The notes beneath the pieces are model-generated. The model made no database searches, was not told the DNA's origin, and worked only from the letters and a program-made list of their open reading frames with translations. From UBA4823 sp034436035 (GTDB taxonomy: Bacteria; Chloroflexota; Anaerolineae; Anaerolineales; UBA4823): DNA of 12,851 nucleotides. Position numbers and translations under genes: made by a program. How positions within the stretch are numbered: the first letter of the stretch is position 1; each line of letters begins with the position of its first letter. The DNA lies in NCBI GenBank assembly GCA_034436035.1, contig DAOTVW010000253.1:1-12851 (forward strand). The letters are read 5' to 3'. Of the stretch, positions 5,869 through 12,851 are shown piece by piece.

Positions 5869-7032
5869 TTACAAGCTGACCCATTTCTTCTCCCGAGCGC
5901 TGCGTTCAATCGCTTCGCATAGGACCATTTCATAATGTCCATCGGCAAAGGTTGGAAAATCCGGCTTCTGGGAGAAGTCACCATTGAAAAGATAGGTGTA
6001 CACCTTATGATACAGTTGTTTGAAAGTATCCGGAAAGCCTTCGTTATGTCCGCCGGGATAGGATGTTACCGCCCTTGCCTCAGGGGAGAGAATGGCAGGA
6101 TCTTTCATAATGACTTGGTTGGGTTGGGTGCGGTGTCCGACCCATAACTCGTTTGGTCTCTCGGAATTCCAAGCCAGAGAGGACTGTGAACCGTTTATCT
6201 CGAAGAACAAACGATTTTTCCGACCGGAGCATACTTGAGAAACAGTTAATACACCCTGTACATCGTTTTCGAAATGGAGCAGGATAGTCGCATAATCCTC
6301 TGTGGAGATCGGCTGATCGACATAATCAGAGGGCTGGAGGATTTTCCCTGTAAATGTTTCCAATGGGCGGGCGGGTTTTTTCCGAACGGGGTAAAATGTT
6401 TTGAAATCAGCAAATACTTCTTTAACTTTTAATCCGCTAACAAAAGTCATCAGATCTAACCAGTGAGAGCCTATGTCGCCGACTGCCCGCAAACTTCCGC
6501 CTGCACCGGGTTCTAAGCGCCAGTTCCAATCCGTAGGGAAGAGCAGCCAATCTTGCAGGTAGCTTCCCTGAATGATGAATAGATTTCCAATTTCTCCACT
6601 TTGCACCATCGAACGAGCTTGCTGCACCATTGGATACATGCGAATGTTGAAATTAACGACATTCACTTTTTTCACTTCAGCAGCCAACCGCACCAGCTCG
6701 GCTGATTCTTGCGTATTCATTGCCAGGGGTTTTTCACAAATCACGTGTTTACCAGCCTGCAATGCTGCTTTTGCAAAGGGGTAATGTAAAACATTTGGTG
6801 TAGCTAGATGTACCACATCTATTTCGGGGTCTGCTAACAAAGCTTCAAACGATCCAAATGCTTTTGGGATACCTAACTCAGCTGCTTTTTTCTGGGCAGT
6901 CTCCAGGTCTACTTCGGCTAAGCCTAAGACAGGAATCCCAAGCCTCCGTAACGCCTCCACATGTGCTGGACCAATAAAGCCAGTCCCGGCGATTCCTACC
7001 CCAATGGTTGATTTTGTGAGTTTTTTATTCAT
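5869..7032 (-). CDS. Gfo/Idh/MocA-family NAD(P)-dependent oxidoreductase (second of two)
   Basis: A 387-residue cytoplasmic dehydrogenase. The N-terminal Rossmann domain has GIAGTGFIG (13-21) for the dinucleotide, and the linking segment has CEKPLAMN (99-106) with the conserved Lys101 of the EKP motif. The C-terminal alpha/beta domain has GDIGSHWLD (185-193), with Asp186 and His190 as the likely catalytic pair. Members oxidise hydroxyls of sugars, inositols or sugar derivatives, often at C1, C2 or C3. The C-terminal PGGHNEGFPDTFKQL segment is typical of a large sugar-catabolism subgroup. AAGGAG lies about 8 bases before the ATG. It starts 37 bases after the DeoC-like gene and is followed closely by the TIM-barrel isomerase, its probable partner. 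It differs clearly from the other Gfo/Idh/MocA protein in this operon, so the two probably act on different intermediates and are not a recent duplication. Confidence 0.9.
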   Translation of the reverse strand: MNKKLTKSTIGVGIAGTGFIGPAHVEALRRLGIPVLGLAEVDLETAQKKAAELGIPKAFGSFEALLADPEIDVVHLATPNVLHYPFAKAALQAGKHVICEKPLAMNTQESAELVRLAAEVKKVNVVNFNIRMYPMVQQARSMVQSGEIGNLFIIQGSYLQDWLLFPTDWNWRLEPGAGGSLRAVGDIGSHWLDLMTFVSGLKVKEVFADFKTFYPVRKKPARPLETFTGKILQPSDYVDQPISTEDYATILLHFENDVQGVLTVSQVCSGRKNRLFFEINGSQSSLAWNSERPNELWVGHRTQPNQVIMKDPAILSPEARAVTSYPGGHNEGFPDTFKQLYHKVYTYLFNGDFSQKPDFPTFADGHYEMVLCEAIERSAREKKWVSL

Positions 7033-7069
7033 AACTCTCTCCTTTTATCCGCATAGATAGGTATGGTGA

Positions 7070-7774
7070 TTAACGGTTAGGGTAACGCTGCTTGAATTCA
7101 TCCAAAATTGCCTTTGTGGCGGTTGCTCCGCAGCGTGTCACACCAGCGTCAATCACTGCTAATAATGCATCAAGTGTCCGCACTCCGCCAGCTGCCTTTA
7201 CTTGTACTTTCTCGCTGACAGATTGACGCATTAATTTAATATCCTCAATGGTCGCTCCAGAAGGAGCGAAGCCAGTTGAGGTTTTTACCCAATCAGCGCC
7301 AGCTCGTTCGGCTAATTGGCAAGCGCGGACTTTCTGGTCATTGTTCAAGTAGGCATTTTCCAAAATCACTTTCACTTTAACACCCTGGCTGTGGGCGAGA
7401 TCGCAAACGGCTTTGATGTCGTTATATACATACTCTTCATGCCCAGAACGTAGCTCACCAATGTTAAGAACCATATCCAATTCGACAGCGCCATCGTTTA
7501 TAGCTTGTTGAGCTTCTGCCACTTTAATGGCGGTTACATTGCTGCCATGGGGGAAACCAACCACTGTAGTCACTTTTACATCAGAGCCTTTGAGGATCTC
7601 AGCTGCTAATTTCACATGGCAAGGTTTAACACAGACTGTGGCGACATGATATTCATTGGCAAGCATGCAACCGGCAATGACTTCATCGGTGGTTAGTTCA
7701 GGACGTAAAAGAGAGTGATCGATGACTTTTGCAAGCTGTGCTAAGGTGATCGTTTTGCTGTTCAGGCTGCTCAT
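7070..7774 (-). CDS. deoC: Deoxyribose-phosphate aldolase family protein (DeoC-like)
   Basis: A 234-residue class I aldolase. Characterised DeoC enzymes cleave 2-deoxyribose 5-phosphate to glyceraldehyde 3-phosphate and acetaldehyde in the cytoplasm. Catalytic residues are present: Asp100 (ELDMVLN), the Schiff-base Lys164 (WVKTSTGF) and the relay Lys193 (VKAAGGVRT). The phosphate loop after the last strand reads RCGATAT (214-220) where E. coli has FGASS and many bacteria have IGTSSG, so one of the two phosphate-binding serines is replaced by Ala219. This may mean a relaxed or different substrate. AGGAG lies 5 bases before the ATG. The gene sits between two Gfo/Idh/MocA dehydrogenases, 12 bases after the first, with no PfkB-type deoxyribokinase nearby. 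This context suggests a role in the operon's own sugar pathway instead of nucleoside salvage. The family is certain, the substrate is not. Confidence 0.88.
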   Translation of the reverse strand: MSSLNSKTITLAQLAKVIDHSLLRPELTTDEVIAGCMLANEYHVATVCVKPCHVKLAAEILKGSDVKVTTVVGFPHGSNVTAIKVAEAQQAINDGAVELDMVLNIGELRSGHEEYVYNDIKAVCDLAHSQGVKVKVILENAYLNNDQKVRACQLAERAGADWVKTSTGFAPSGATIEDIKLMRQSVSEKVQVKAAGGVRTLDALLAVIDAGVTRCGATATKAILDEFKQRYPNR

Positions 7775-7786
7775 ACTTACTCCTGT

Positions 7787-8869
7787 TTATGCTTTCCGCC
7801 ACAGGTCGATCGGTTTTTCAACCGTTGGTGGATTATACGGGAAATCTATTCGCCGACCTTCACCAGCTGATTGATACGCAGCATACAAGATTTTCAGAAC
7901 TTCTCGTCCATCCTCTCCCGTTTCAATGGGGGTCTCTTTTCCAAGGACACAATTGACAAAATGCTGCATTTCCTGTGGAAAGCCGTAGTTCCAGACTTCT
8001 TCGAACATAGTGAAGGTCCAGCCGCGTGTTGTTCCTGCTTTTTCAACGGCGTATCCGTATCCTTCTTGGCTGAACGTCCAAAGCGAGCTTCCTTTAAGTA
8101 GATCAGCGCGGGTGTTGCCTTTGTTACCGTAAATTTCGCAGCGGTCATCCACGCCGCCGCCTTTTGCCCAAGAGTTTTCGGCGATGTTCAACTTATTCCC
8201 TTCATATTCAATGATCATAATGGAATGATCCTCGCCTTTGGTGCGCTCCTTATGTACAAACGTGTTGCAGTAGGCGGTGACACTTTTTACTTTCGGTTTA
8301 TTGAAAACCCAGCGTCCGTATTCGACCGAGTGGCAGCCCATATCTAACAGCACTCCTCCCCCTGAGAGGTTCACATCCCAGAACCAAGGCATGTGAGGAC
8401 CATCGTGCTCTTCAGATTGTTTTACCAGGAAAGGTTCTCCAAGCGCTCCTTCCTCAATCAATTGTTTGGCGCGGACATATTTTGGCGCAAAGCACAACTC
8501 CTCCGCGTACATCAATAAAACACCTGCTTTTTTAGCTGCCTCGATCATTTGATCTGCTTCTTCCAAAGTTTTGCAGAGCGGCTTTTCGCAAATGATGTGC
8601 TTTCCAGCCGCAGCACTATCCAATGTGACCTGACAATGCAAATAGTTTGGTAGAGCGACGGTCACCACGTCAATCTCTTTCATTTTCAGCATCTCACGAT
8701 AATCTTTGAAGGCATAGGGGATGCCGCGTGCTTTAGCAAAGTCATGGGCTCGATTCGGTGACGCCACAGCAATCACTTCGGCATTGGGGACGAAATTTTT
8801 AAATGCATGGGCATGAATGTCGCTAACAAAACCAGCGCCAATCATACCTACTTTTACGGTTTTGTTCAT
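7787..8869 (-). CDS. Gfo/Idh/MocA-family NAD(P)-dependent oxidoreductase (first of two)
   Basis: A 360-residue cytoplasmic dehydrogenase. The Rossmann motif is GMIGAGFVSDIHAHAF (8-23), the linker carries CEKPLCK (94-100) with Lys96, and the C-terminal domain has GGGVLLDMGCHSVEYGRW (170-187), with Asp176 and His180 as probable catalytic residues. The chemistry is oxidation or reduction of a sugar or polyol hydroxyl; the substrate is not readable. The start is the ATG at 8869, backed by a strong AAGGAGG (8875-8881) five bases upstream. A longer reading from a TTG at 8911 would contain that ribosome site within its coding region and is rejected. The gene leads the enzyme half of the operon, about 106 bases after the permease gene. 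That gap holds a TTCAATTGAA palindrome (8907-8916) and an A/T-rich stretch but no hairpin plus U-run, so read-through from the transporter genes is likely. Confidence 0.9.
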   Translation of the reverse strand: MNKTVKVGMIGAGFVSDIHAHAFKNFVPNAEVIAVASPNRAHDFAKARGIPYAFKDYREMLKMKEIDVVTVALPNYLHCQVTLDSAAAGKHIICEKPLCKTLEEADQMIEAAKKAGVLLMYAEELCFAPKYVRAKQLIEEGALGEPFLVKQSEEHDGPHMPWFWDVNLSGGGVLLDMGCHSVEYGRWVFNKPKVKSVTAYCNTFVHKERTKGEDHSIMIIEYEGNKLNIAENSWAKGGGVDDRCEIYGNKGNTRADLLKGSSLWTFSQEGYGYAVEKAGTTRGWTFTMFEEVWNYGFPQEMQHFVNCVLGKETPIETGEDGREVLKILYAAYQSAGEGRRIDFPYNPPTVEKPIDLWRKA

Positions 8870-8874
8870 TTTTG

Positions 8875-8881
8875 CCTCCTT
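8875..8881 (-). promoter_or_regulatory. Strong ribosome-binding site (AAGGAGG) fixing the first dehydrogenase start
   Basis: AAGGAGG followed by CAAAA and ATG gives a near-ideal 5-base spacing to the start at 8869. This rules against the upstream TTG at 8911 as the start codon. Confidence 0.8.
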
Positions 8882-8975
8882 AATAAAACTATTGGTTGAA
8901 ATAAGGTTCAATTGAATGATGACTAGGAGATGGTTTTTTAATGGATCTTAACCCTCCAAAATTGAGTCTAAATGA

Positions 8976-9944
8976 TCATTGTCGGAAACCGCGCTGACGC
9001 CCGTAGATGGAAATCATTACTAACAAAGTTGCTCCAAGTACCATACGGCGAATCGAATCGGGCATTTGCATGGTGGTTAACAGGCTCGTGATCAAGGTTA
9101 AAACGATTGCACCAGCCATAGTGCCCCAGTAGCTTCCTTTTCCTCCTGATAGTAATGTTCCACCAACCGCAACAGCAGCAATGGAAGGGAAGAGGAATGG
9201 TTGCCCTAAGGCGATGAATACCACCCCGGTGTTTCCAACCACTAAGAATCCACCAAAACCAGCCAGCGCGCCAGCCAAACTGTATACTGCTAGATTGACG
9301 GCGGTGACATTGACGCCCGATAACCGTGAGGTGATGCGGTTTACACCTATGGCAAAAATGTGCTTGCCAAATGTAGTTCGCTCCAACAGCAGCCACATTA
9401 AAATCCCAAACAGGATCCAAATGATGATCGCGTTGGGGATGGGTATTTTGGGAGAAAGTGGTCGAGCGATCAAGCGAGTCATAATCGGAGCGACTTTCCC
9501 GCTGACGTTTCCGTGGTTGATGATGATTATTAAACCAGTGACCACCCCCGACATACCCAAGGTCATCACAAAGGGGGATATCTTCAGGAACGTTATTCCT
9601 AAGCCATTCAATAAACCAATCACCGCACCAACCAAAAGCGAAATCAGGAACGCATAGATGACCTTATCATCCCTTCCATTGACGGTTACATAGGTGAGGA
9701 TAGCCGTTAAAGTCACAATTGAGCCAGCGGAAAGATCGATACCTTCATACCCGCTCAAAATCACCAATGTTTGGCCAGCGGCAATGACACCAAGAAACAC
9801 CGATAGGCGCACAATATTAGTCGCTTGCGCGACGGCAACATGGACATCTTTTCCAAATCCATTTGGTAAGAATCCTGAAAGCAGAAAAAGTACTACAGCT
9901 AAAATGAGGGCAGCAACTGGTGGAGAAATATAGAAACGTTTCAT
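8976..9944 (-). CDS. ABC sugar transporter permease, RbsC-like (second permease)
   Basis: A 322-residue inner-membrane protein with about eight to ten hydrophobic segments, of the ribose/xylose/galactose-type (CUT2, BPD_transp_2) permease family. Recognisable parts are GYEGIDLSAGS (about 65-75), a variant of the family's GGIDLSVG block, the cytoplasmic coupling region around FGKHIFAIGVNRITSRLSG that meets the ATPase, and the late IAAVAVGGTLLSGGKGSYWG block. It forms the channel with the other permease, probably as a heterodimer, since the two are distinct in sequence. Its ATG overlaps the stop of the preceding permease gene (ATGA, 9941-9944), with GGGAGGAG just upstream, so translation is coupled. 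It is the last transporter gene of the operon. The exact sugar is unknown. Confidence 0.92.
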   Translation of the reverse strand: MKRFYISPPVAALILAVVLFLLSGFLPNGFGKDVHVAVAQATNIVRLSVFLGVIAAGQTLVILSGYEGIDLSAGSIVTLTAILTYVTVNGRDDKVIYAFLISLLVGAVIGLLNGLGITFLKISPFVMTLGMSGVVTGLIIIINHGNVSGKVAPIMTRLIARPLSPKIPIPNAIIIWILFGILMWLLLERTTFGKHIFAIGVNRITSRLSGVNVTAVNLAVYSLAGALAGFGGFLVVGNTGVVFIALGQPFLFPSIAAVAVGGTLLSGGKGSYWGTMAGAIVLTLITSLLTTMQMPDSIRRMVLGATLLVMISIYGRQRGFRQ

Positions 9945-10909
9945 GACTTTCTCCTCCCGAATAAGTTAATCAAGCCTGGTGCAGCGAGAGCAACGACAAT
10001 GATGGTTGCCTTGACGAATGTTTCCCACCAGGTATTGATATGGGCGAAGGAAATAATATTTTGGATGATTCCTAAAGTCAGTGCACCCATAATAGGTCCG
10101 GTTATGCCACCTACTCCACCACTTAATGCAGTTCCACCAATTACTACCGCAGTGATGGCGGTCAATGTCATGGGTGAGCCTATTTCTGCATTGCCAGAAC
10201 CACTCAACATCGTGATTGCGATCCCAGCCAGAGCAGACATAAATCCCGATATGACATAGGTGCTGAAATGGATCCAGGTGACTGGTACAGCGGTTTCATA
10301 GGCAGCCTCTGCTTTGCCACCTACTGCATAGAGATAAGAACCATATTGGGTAGAGCGCACGTAGCGCCAGATGATCAATAGAATAGCAATGACATAAAAG
10401 GCTAATGGGATTCCTAACGGTGTGGTGGTTCGATAAAATTCCGCTACCCGTTGAGGAATTCCTCCACCCGGATTGGGTAGAATGAAAAGCGCTAAACCAC
10501 CATATAAAAAGCTTGTCGCATACGTGGTGATGATGGGTTGGAGACGAAGCACTGCGATGAAGAAGCCATTAATCGCGCCGCAAAGGATGCCTGCAAAAAT
10601 GGATAAGGCGATGAAAAGCCATACCTTTTCAATGCTGCCATTTAACCCGACATATACTGCCAGGATGGTATTGACAATGGATACAATCCCACCTACTGAA
10701 ATATCAATACCGCCTCCGAGAATAACAAAAGCCTGTCCCACAGCCAATAATACCAAAGGTAAAAATACACGCATATTGCTATTAAGGGTCTCACGGGCAA
10801 ACATATTTGGCTGTAGGTAGAAATTAATTAATAAAGCGACAATCAATAAAATGGTAGAGAATAATGCTGGGTATTTCGTTGTCAAGGTTTCCCAGGAAGT
10901 TTTTCTCAT
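9941..10909 (-). CDS. ABC sugar transporter permease, RbsC-like (first permease)
   Basis: A 322-residue inner-membrane CUT2-type permease. It begins with a short cytoplasmic segment and a first membrane span (about 15-32), followed by the family block VILGGGIDISVGGIVS (about 62-77), a coupling loop with YAVGGKAEAA, and the late block TLTAITAVVIGGTALSGG before the last spans. It has the same length as the other permease but clearly different sequence, which points to a heterodimeric channel. Its ATG overlaps the ATPase stop (ATGA, 10906-10909), and GGAGG lies 6 bases before the ATG. It takes sugar handed over by the periplasmic binding protein encoded upstream and passes it to the cytoplasm with energy from the ATPase. 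Confidence 0.93.
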   Translation of the reverse strand: MRKTSWETLTTKYPALFSTILLIVALLINFYLQPNMFARETLNSNMRVFLPLVLLAVGQAFVILGGGIDISVGGIVSIVNTILAVYVGLNGSIEKVWLFIALSIFAGILCGAINGFFIAVLRLQPIITTYATSFLYGGLALFILPNPGGGIPQRVAEFYRTTTPLGIPLAFYVIAILLIIWRYVRSTQYGSYLYAVGGKAEAAYETAVPVTWIHFSTYVISGFMSALAGIAITMLSGSGNAEIGSPMTLTAITAVVIGGTALSGGVGGITGPIMGALTLGIIQNIISFAHINTWWETFVKATIIVVALAAPGLINLFGRRKS

Positions 10910-12426
10910 GCTTCACCTCCGTTCGAAACACCCAAACTTGCTGCAATCAAATTCTCTTTTGTGAGTGTTGCCCCTTTTAATTCTGCTCGAATAACGCCAT
11001 CATGGAGGACCAAGACTCGGTCGCATAACCCCACCAATTCATCATCATCGCTGCTATAAAACAAAATGGTTTTACCCTCCTTAGAAAGATTGGTTAGCAA
11101 TGTATAAAACTCTGATTTAGTGTTGACATCAACGCCTTTGGTCGGATCGTCAAGGAGATAGCATTGTGGATTGCGGAGTAACCACTTACCGATCACTACT
11201 TTTTGCGCATTACCACCCGATAGGCTGCTCACTGGATCCATTAAACTAGCCATAACAAGATTTAATCTTTCCCCAATCCGAGTAGCATCTTCCTTTGCTT
11301 TTTTGATCTTGAGTGGGAAACCATATTTATTCCAGGTCGGTAGTAATAGGTTTTCCAAAATAGTACGGATATAAAGTAAACCTTCCCGTGCTCGTTCACC
11401 AGGGACAAGGGCAATGCCTTGTTTAATGGCATCCTTGGGGTGATGGAATTGGATCGATTCTCCTTTGATTTTGATATTTCCACGATAGGGTATATCGCCG
11501 AAAATGGATAGTAATAAATCTCGTTGCCCTTGACCGCGCAAACCGCCAATACCAACAAGTTCACCCTCATGTACCTCGAAACTGACCCCATGCAGTGTGT
11601 CCGTATGTAAATTTTCGACTTCAAGGTAAACTGGACTGGCTTGAACTTGACTTTCCGATTCTGAGGATGCTTTCGTAAATTGAACGACGTTTTCGCGTTC
11701 GATCATTAATTGAATTAATTCTTTTTCGGTTATATCTTTTATATTTCCATCGCCTACGGTTTTTCCGTTGCGCAAGACGCTAAAACGATCCGCAATCCGG
11801 AAGATTTCTTCCATGCGATGGGACACAAAAATGATCGCTTTCCCTTCTGCTTTCCAATGCCGCACCAACTCAAATAACCGTTCCACCTGACGGCTATCTA
11901 AACTGGCAGTCGCTTCATCAAGAATAACTAACCATGGATTGATGCTGATTGCTTTGAGGATTTCAATAACTTGTTTCTCATCAGGAGAAAGCGCAGAGAC
12001 TGGTAGATCGGGTTTGAGTTTTGTTCGGAGGGTTCCTTCAAAAAGAGCCAGTAATTCTTCTGTCTTTTGATTGAGCAGCTTGCGATTGATGACCTTGAAG
12101 GATTTTAAAGGTTCTCGTGTAAGCCAGATATTATCGGCGATGGACATTTGCGGGATCAAACTCAACTCTTGAAAAACCGTTGAGATACCCAGCTTTTTTG
12201 CGGTTTGGGGAGAGGTGATACGCACAGGTTTGCCATCGAGGAGTAGTTGACCTCCGTCGAGATCAACTACTCCATTGATGACCTTACTCATGGTGCTTTT
12301 ACCGCTTCCGTTCGCCCCAATTAGCGCCAGTATTTCTCCGCTATGGATATCAAGGTTTGCATCTGACAGAGCGACAACCCCGCCATAGCGTTTGACAACA
12401 TGTTGGGCAGAAAGCGTAGCACTCAT
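10906..12426 (-). CDS. ABC sugar transporter ATPase with two nucleotide-binding domains (RbsA/MglA type)
   Basis: A 506-residue cytoplasmic protein with two fused ABC domains, as in ribose and galactose importers. NBD1 has Walker A GANGSGKST (37-45), Q-loop QELSL (86-90), Walker B VILDEATASLD (167-177) and switch His203. Its signature reads LSPDE (146-150) instead of LSGGQ. NBD2 has a degenerate Walker A without Lys, GGLRGQGQRD (294-303), a good signature LSGGNAQK (402-409), and a Walker B ending LLDDPTKG (424-431), with Asp427 where Glu is usual. The intact NBD1 site facing the intact NBD2 signature would be the active ATP site, and the other site is degenerate, as is common in this family. 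The ATG follows the binding-protein stop by 7 bases and has no clear Shine-Dalgarno site, so coupled translation is likely. The stop overlaps the next permease start. Confidence 0.94.
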   Translation of the reverse strand: MSATLSAQHVVKRYGGVVALSDANLDIHSGEILALIGANGSGKSTMSKVINGVVDLDGGQLLLDGKPVRITSPQTAKKLGISTVFQELSLIPQMSIADNIWLTREPLKSFKVINRKLLNQKTEELLALFEGTLRTKLKPDLPVSALSPDEKQVIEILKAISINPWLVILDEATASLDSRQVERLFELVRHWKAEGKAIIFVSHRMEEIFRIADRFSVLRNGKTVGDGNIKDITEKELIQLMIERENVVQFTKASSESESQVQASPVYLEVENLHTDTLHGVSFEVHEGELVGIGGLRGQGQRDLLLSIFGDIPYRGNIKIKGESIQFHHPKDAIKQGIALVPGERAREGLLYIRTILENLLLPTWNKYGFPLKIKKAKEDATRIGERLNLVMASLMDPVSSLSGGNAQKVVIGKWLLRNPQCYLLDDPTKGVDVNTKSEFYTLLTNLSKEGKTILFYSSDDDELVGLCDRVLVLHDGVIRAELKGATLTKENLIAASLGVSNGGEA

Positions 12427-12433
12427 CGTTCTA

Positions 12434-12851
12434 TTACTTTACAAAGAAGGTATTCAGCACTTCTTCTTCGCTCATAATGCCGTCGAGCAAGTAAGCATCT
12501 GGTTTATCTTTACAGATGTCCAATCCTTGTTGTAGGTTATCTTTGGTGATGACGATGGGGACAGGGATGACGAAAGACAAACCGTTGACGCCACCCAGTT
12601 TAGTCTTATCGACCTGTTTGCCGAGCAGCATTTGGACAGCGATGCGCAAGCCGGTGGGTGATACACCGGGTGGATTGGCGACTGCAATGGTCTCATAGTC
12701 AGGATGATCTTTGAGGACATCTTGCCACAGTTTGAGGAACTGGCAGCGGCCTTCACCGACGCCGACCGGGAACTTAGCCGGGTTGGCAGCGATGACTGCC
12801 TGCAGGGCACCGATAGCCATACCGTCCTGAGTCCAGTAGCCGTCTAGATTG
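12434..12851 (-). CDS. Periplasmic sugar-binding protein of the ABC importer, C-terminal part, cut by window edge
   Basis: The open frame enters from the right edge and ends at TAA (12434-12436), giving about 138 residues. The first ATG in view (12818-12820) is internal, because the frame stays open up to the edge (NLDGYWTQDGMAIGALQA). This is the second lobe of a type 1 periplasmic binding protein (Peripla_BP_4-like): the segment DGYWTQDGMAIGALQAVIAA matches the usual conserved strand and helix in which a released sugar is contacted by Asp. The protein would capture the sugar outside the membrane and deliver it to the two permeases. Its N-terminal signal peptide or lipobox is outside the window. 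It lies 7 bases before the ATPase gene, as is normal for binding-protein-first operons. The sequence gives no reliable clue to the specific ligand. Confidence 0.85.
   Translation of the reverse strand, partial: NLDGYWTQDGMAIGALQAVIAANPAKFPVGVGEGRCQFLKLWQDVLKDHPDYETIAVANPPGVSPTGLRIAVQMLLGKQVDKTKLGGVNGLSFVIPVPIVITKDNLQQGLDICKDKPDAYLLDGIMSEEEVLNTFFVK

Noticed and set aside
5869..8869. The two Gfo/Idh/MocA genes as a recent tandem duplication
   Set aside because: The proteins share only family motifs; lengths, C-terminal regions and sequence around the catalytic residues differ widely.
8870..8911. Extension of the first Gfo/Idh gene to a TTG at 8911 (14 extra residues)
   Set aside because: The AAGGAGG ribosome site for the ATG at 8869 would lie inside the extension, the TTG has no ribosome site, and the extra residues precede the normal start of the Rossmann fold.
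8883..8911. TTGAAC (8906-8911) and TTTTAT (8883-8888) with 17-base spacing as an internal promoter before the first Gfo/Idh gene
   Set aside because: Each box matches the consensus at only four of six positions and the predicted start would fall within the ribosome-binding site, so the transcript could not be translated well.
8968..9420. Minus-strand open frame of 150 codons in another frame
   Set aside because: It overlaps the well-supported permease gene and its Trp/His/Cys-rich translation is typical of an out-of-frame membrane-protein shadow.
9181..9657. Plus-strand open frame of 158 codons
   Set aside because: It lies wholly antisense to the permease gene, has a composition typical of the reverse of a membrane protein, no ribosome site and no recognisable family.

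Overview
The window is a stretch of bacterial chromosome in which every convincing gene lies on the minus strand, so transcription runs from high to low coordinates. Gene density is high, with several 4-base ATGA overlaps. The Pro/Thr-rich linker in a membrane protein, an Anaerolineae-like set of sugar-transport genes, a large-subunit acyl-CoA mutase, a Ddn-type nitroreductase and moderate GC content together suggest a member of the Chloroflexota, probably Anaerolineae. That placement is inference; no rRNA or other marker gene is present.

Upstream block (12851 down to 4934) is a sugar uptake and breakdown operon. In transcription order it holds the C-terminal part of a periplasmic sugar-binding protein, a double-NBD ABC ATPase of the ribose/galactose (CUT2) type, two different RbsC-like permeases, a Gfo/Idh/MocA dehydrogenase, a DeoC-type aldolase, a second Gfo/Idh/MocA dehydrogenase, and a xylose-isomerase-like TIM-barrel isomerase/epimerase. 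Tight spacing, overlaps and good Shine-Dalgarno sites support co-expression, although a gap of about 106 bases separates the transporter genes from the enzyme genes. The likely logic is import of an unphosphorylated sugar, polyol or glycoside, one or two NAD(P)-dependent oxidations, an isomerisation or epimerisation, and aldol cleavage. The substrate cannot be read from sequence. The aldolase has an altered phosphate-binding loop, so the route may not be ordinary deoxyribose-phosphate catabolism.

Between this operon and the next gene (4813-4911) lies a 99-base segment bounded by perfect 13-base inverted repeats. It could be a small MITE-like element or a pair of operator sites.

Downstream block (4781 down to 694) holds a ROK-family sugar kinase, a small HAD-type phosphatase, a DUF389-like membrane protein with a Pro/Thr-rich linker and an SH3b domain, a CPBP (CAAX-protease-like) membrane protein that appears to have lost two expected histidines, and a Ddn-type (F420-related) nitroreductase. 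Two of these genes have a TATAAT-like box six to seven bases before the ATG and no Shine-Dalgarno site, which suggests leaderless transcripts. The window ends inside the N-terminal part of a methylmalonyl-CoA mutase large subunit.

No tRNA, rRNA, CRISPR array, transposase, phage gene or known defence system was seen. The most unusual points are the uncharacterised sugar operon with its atypical DeoC, the 99-base inverted-repeat element, the apparently inactive CPBP protein, the DUF389-SH3b fusion, and the paired leaderless-type promoters.
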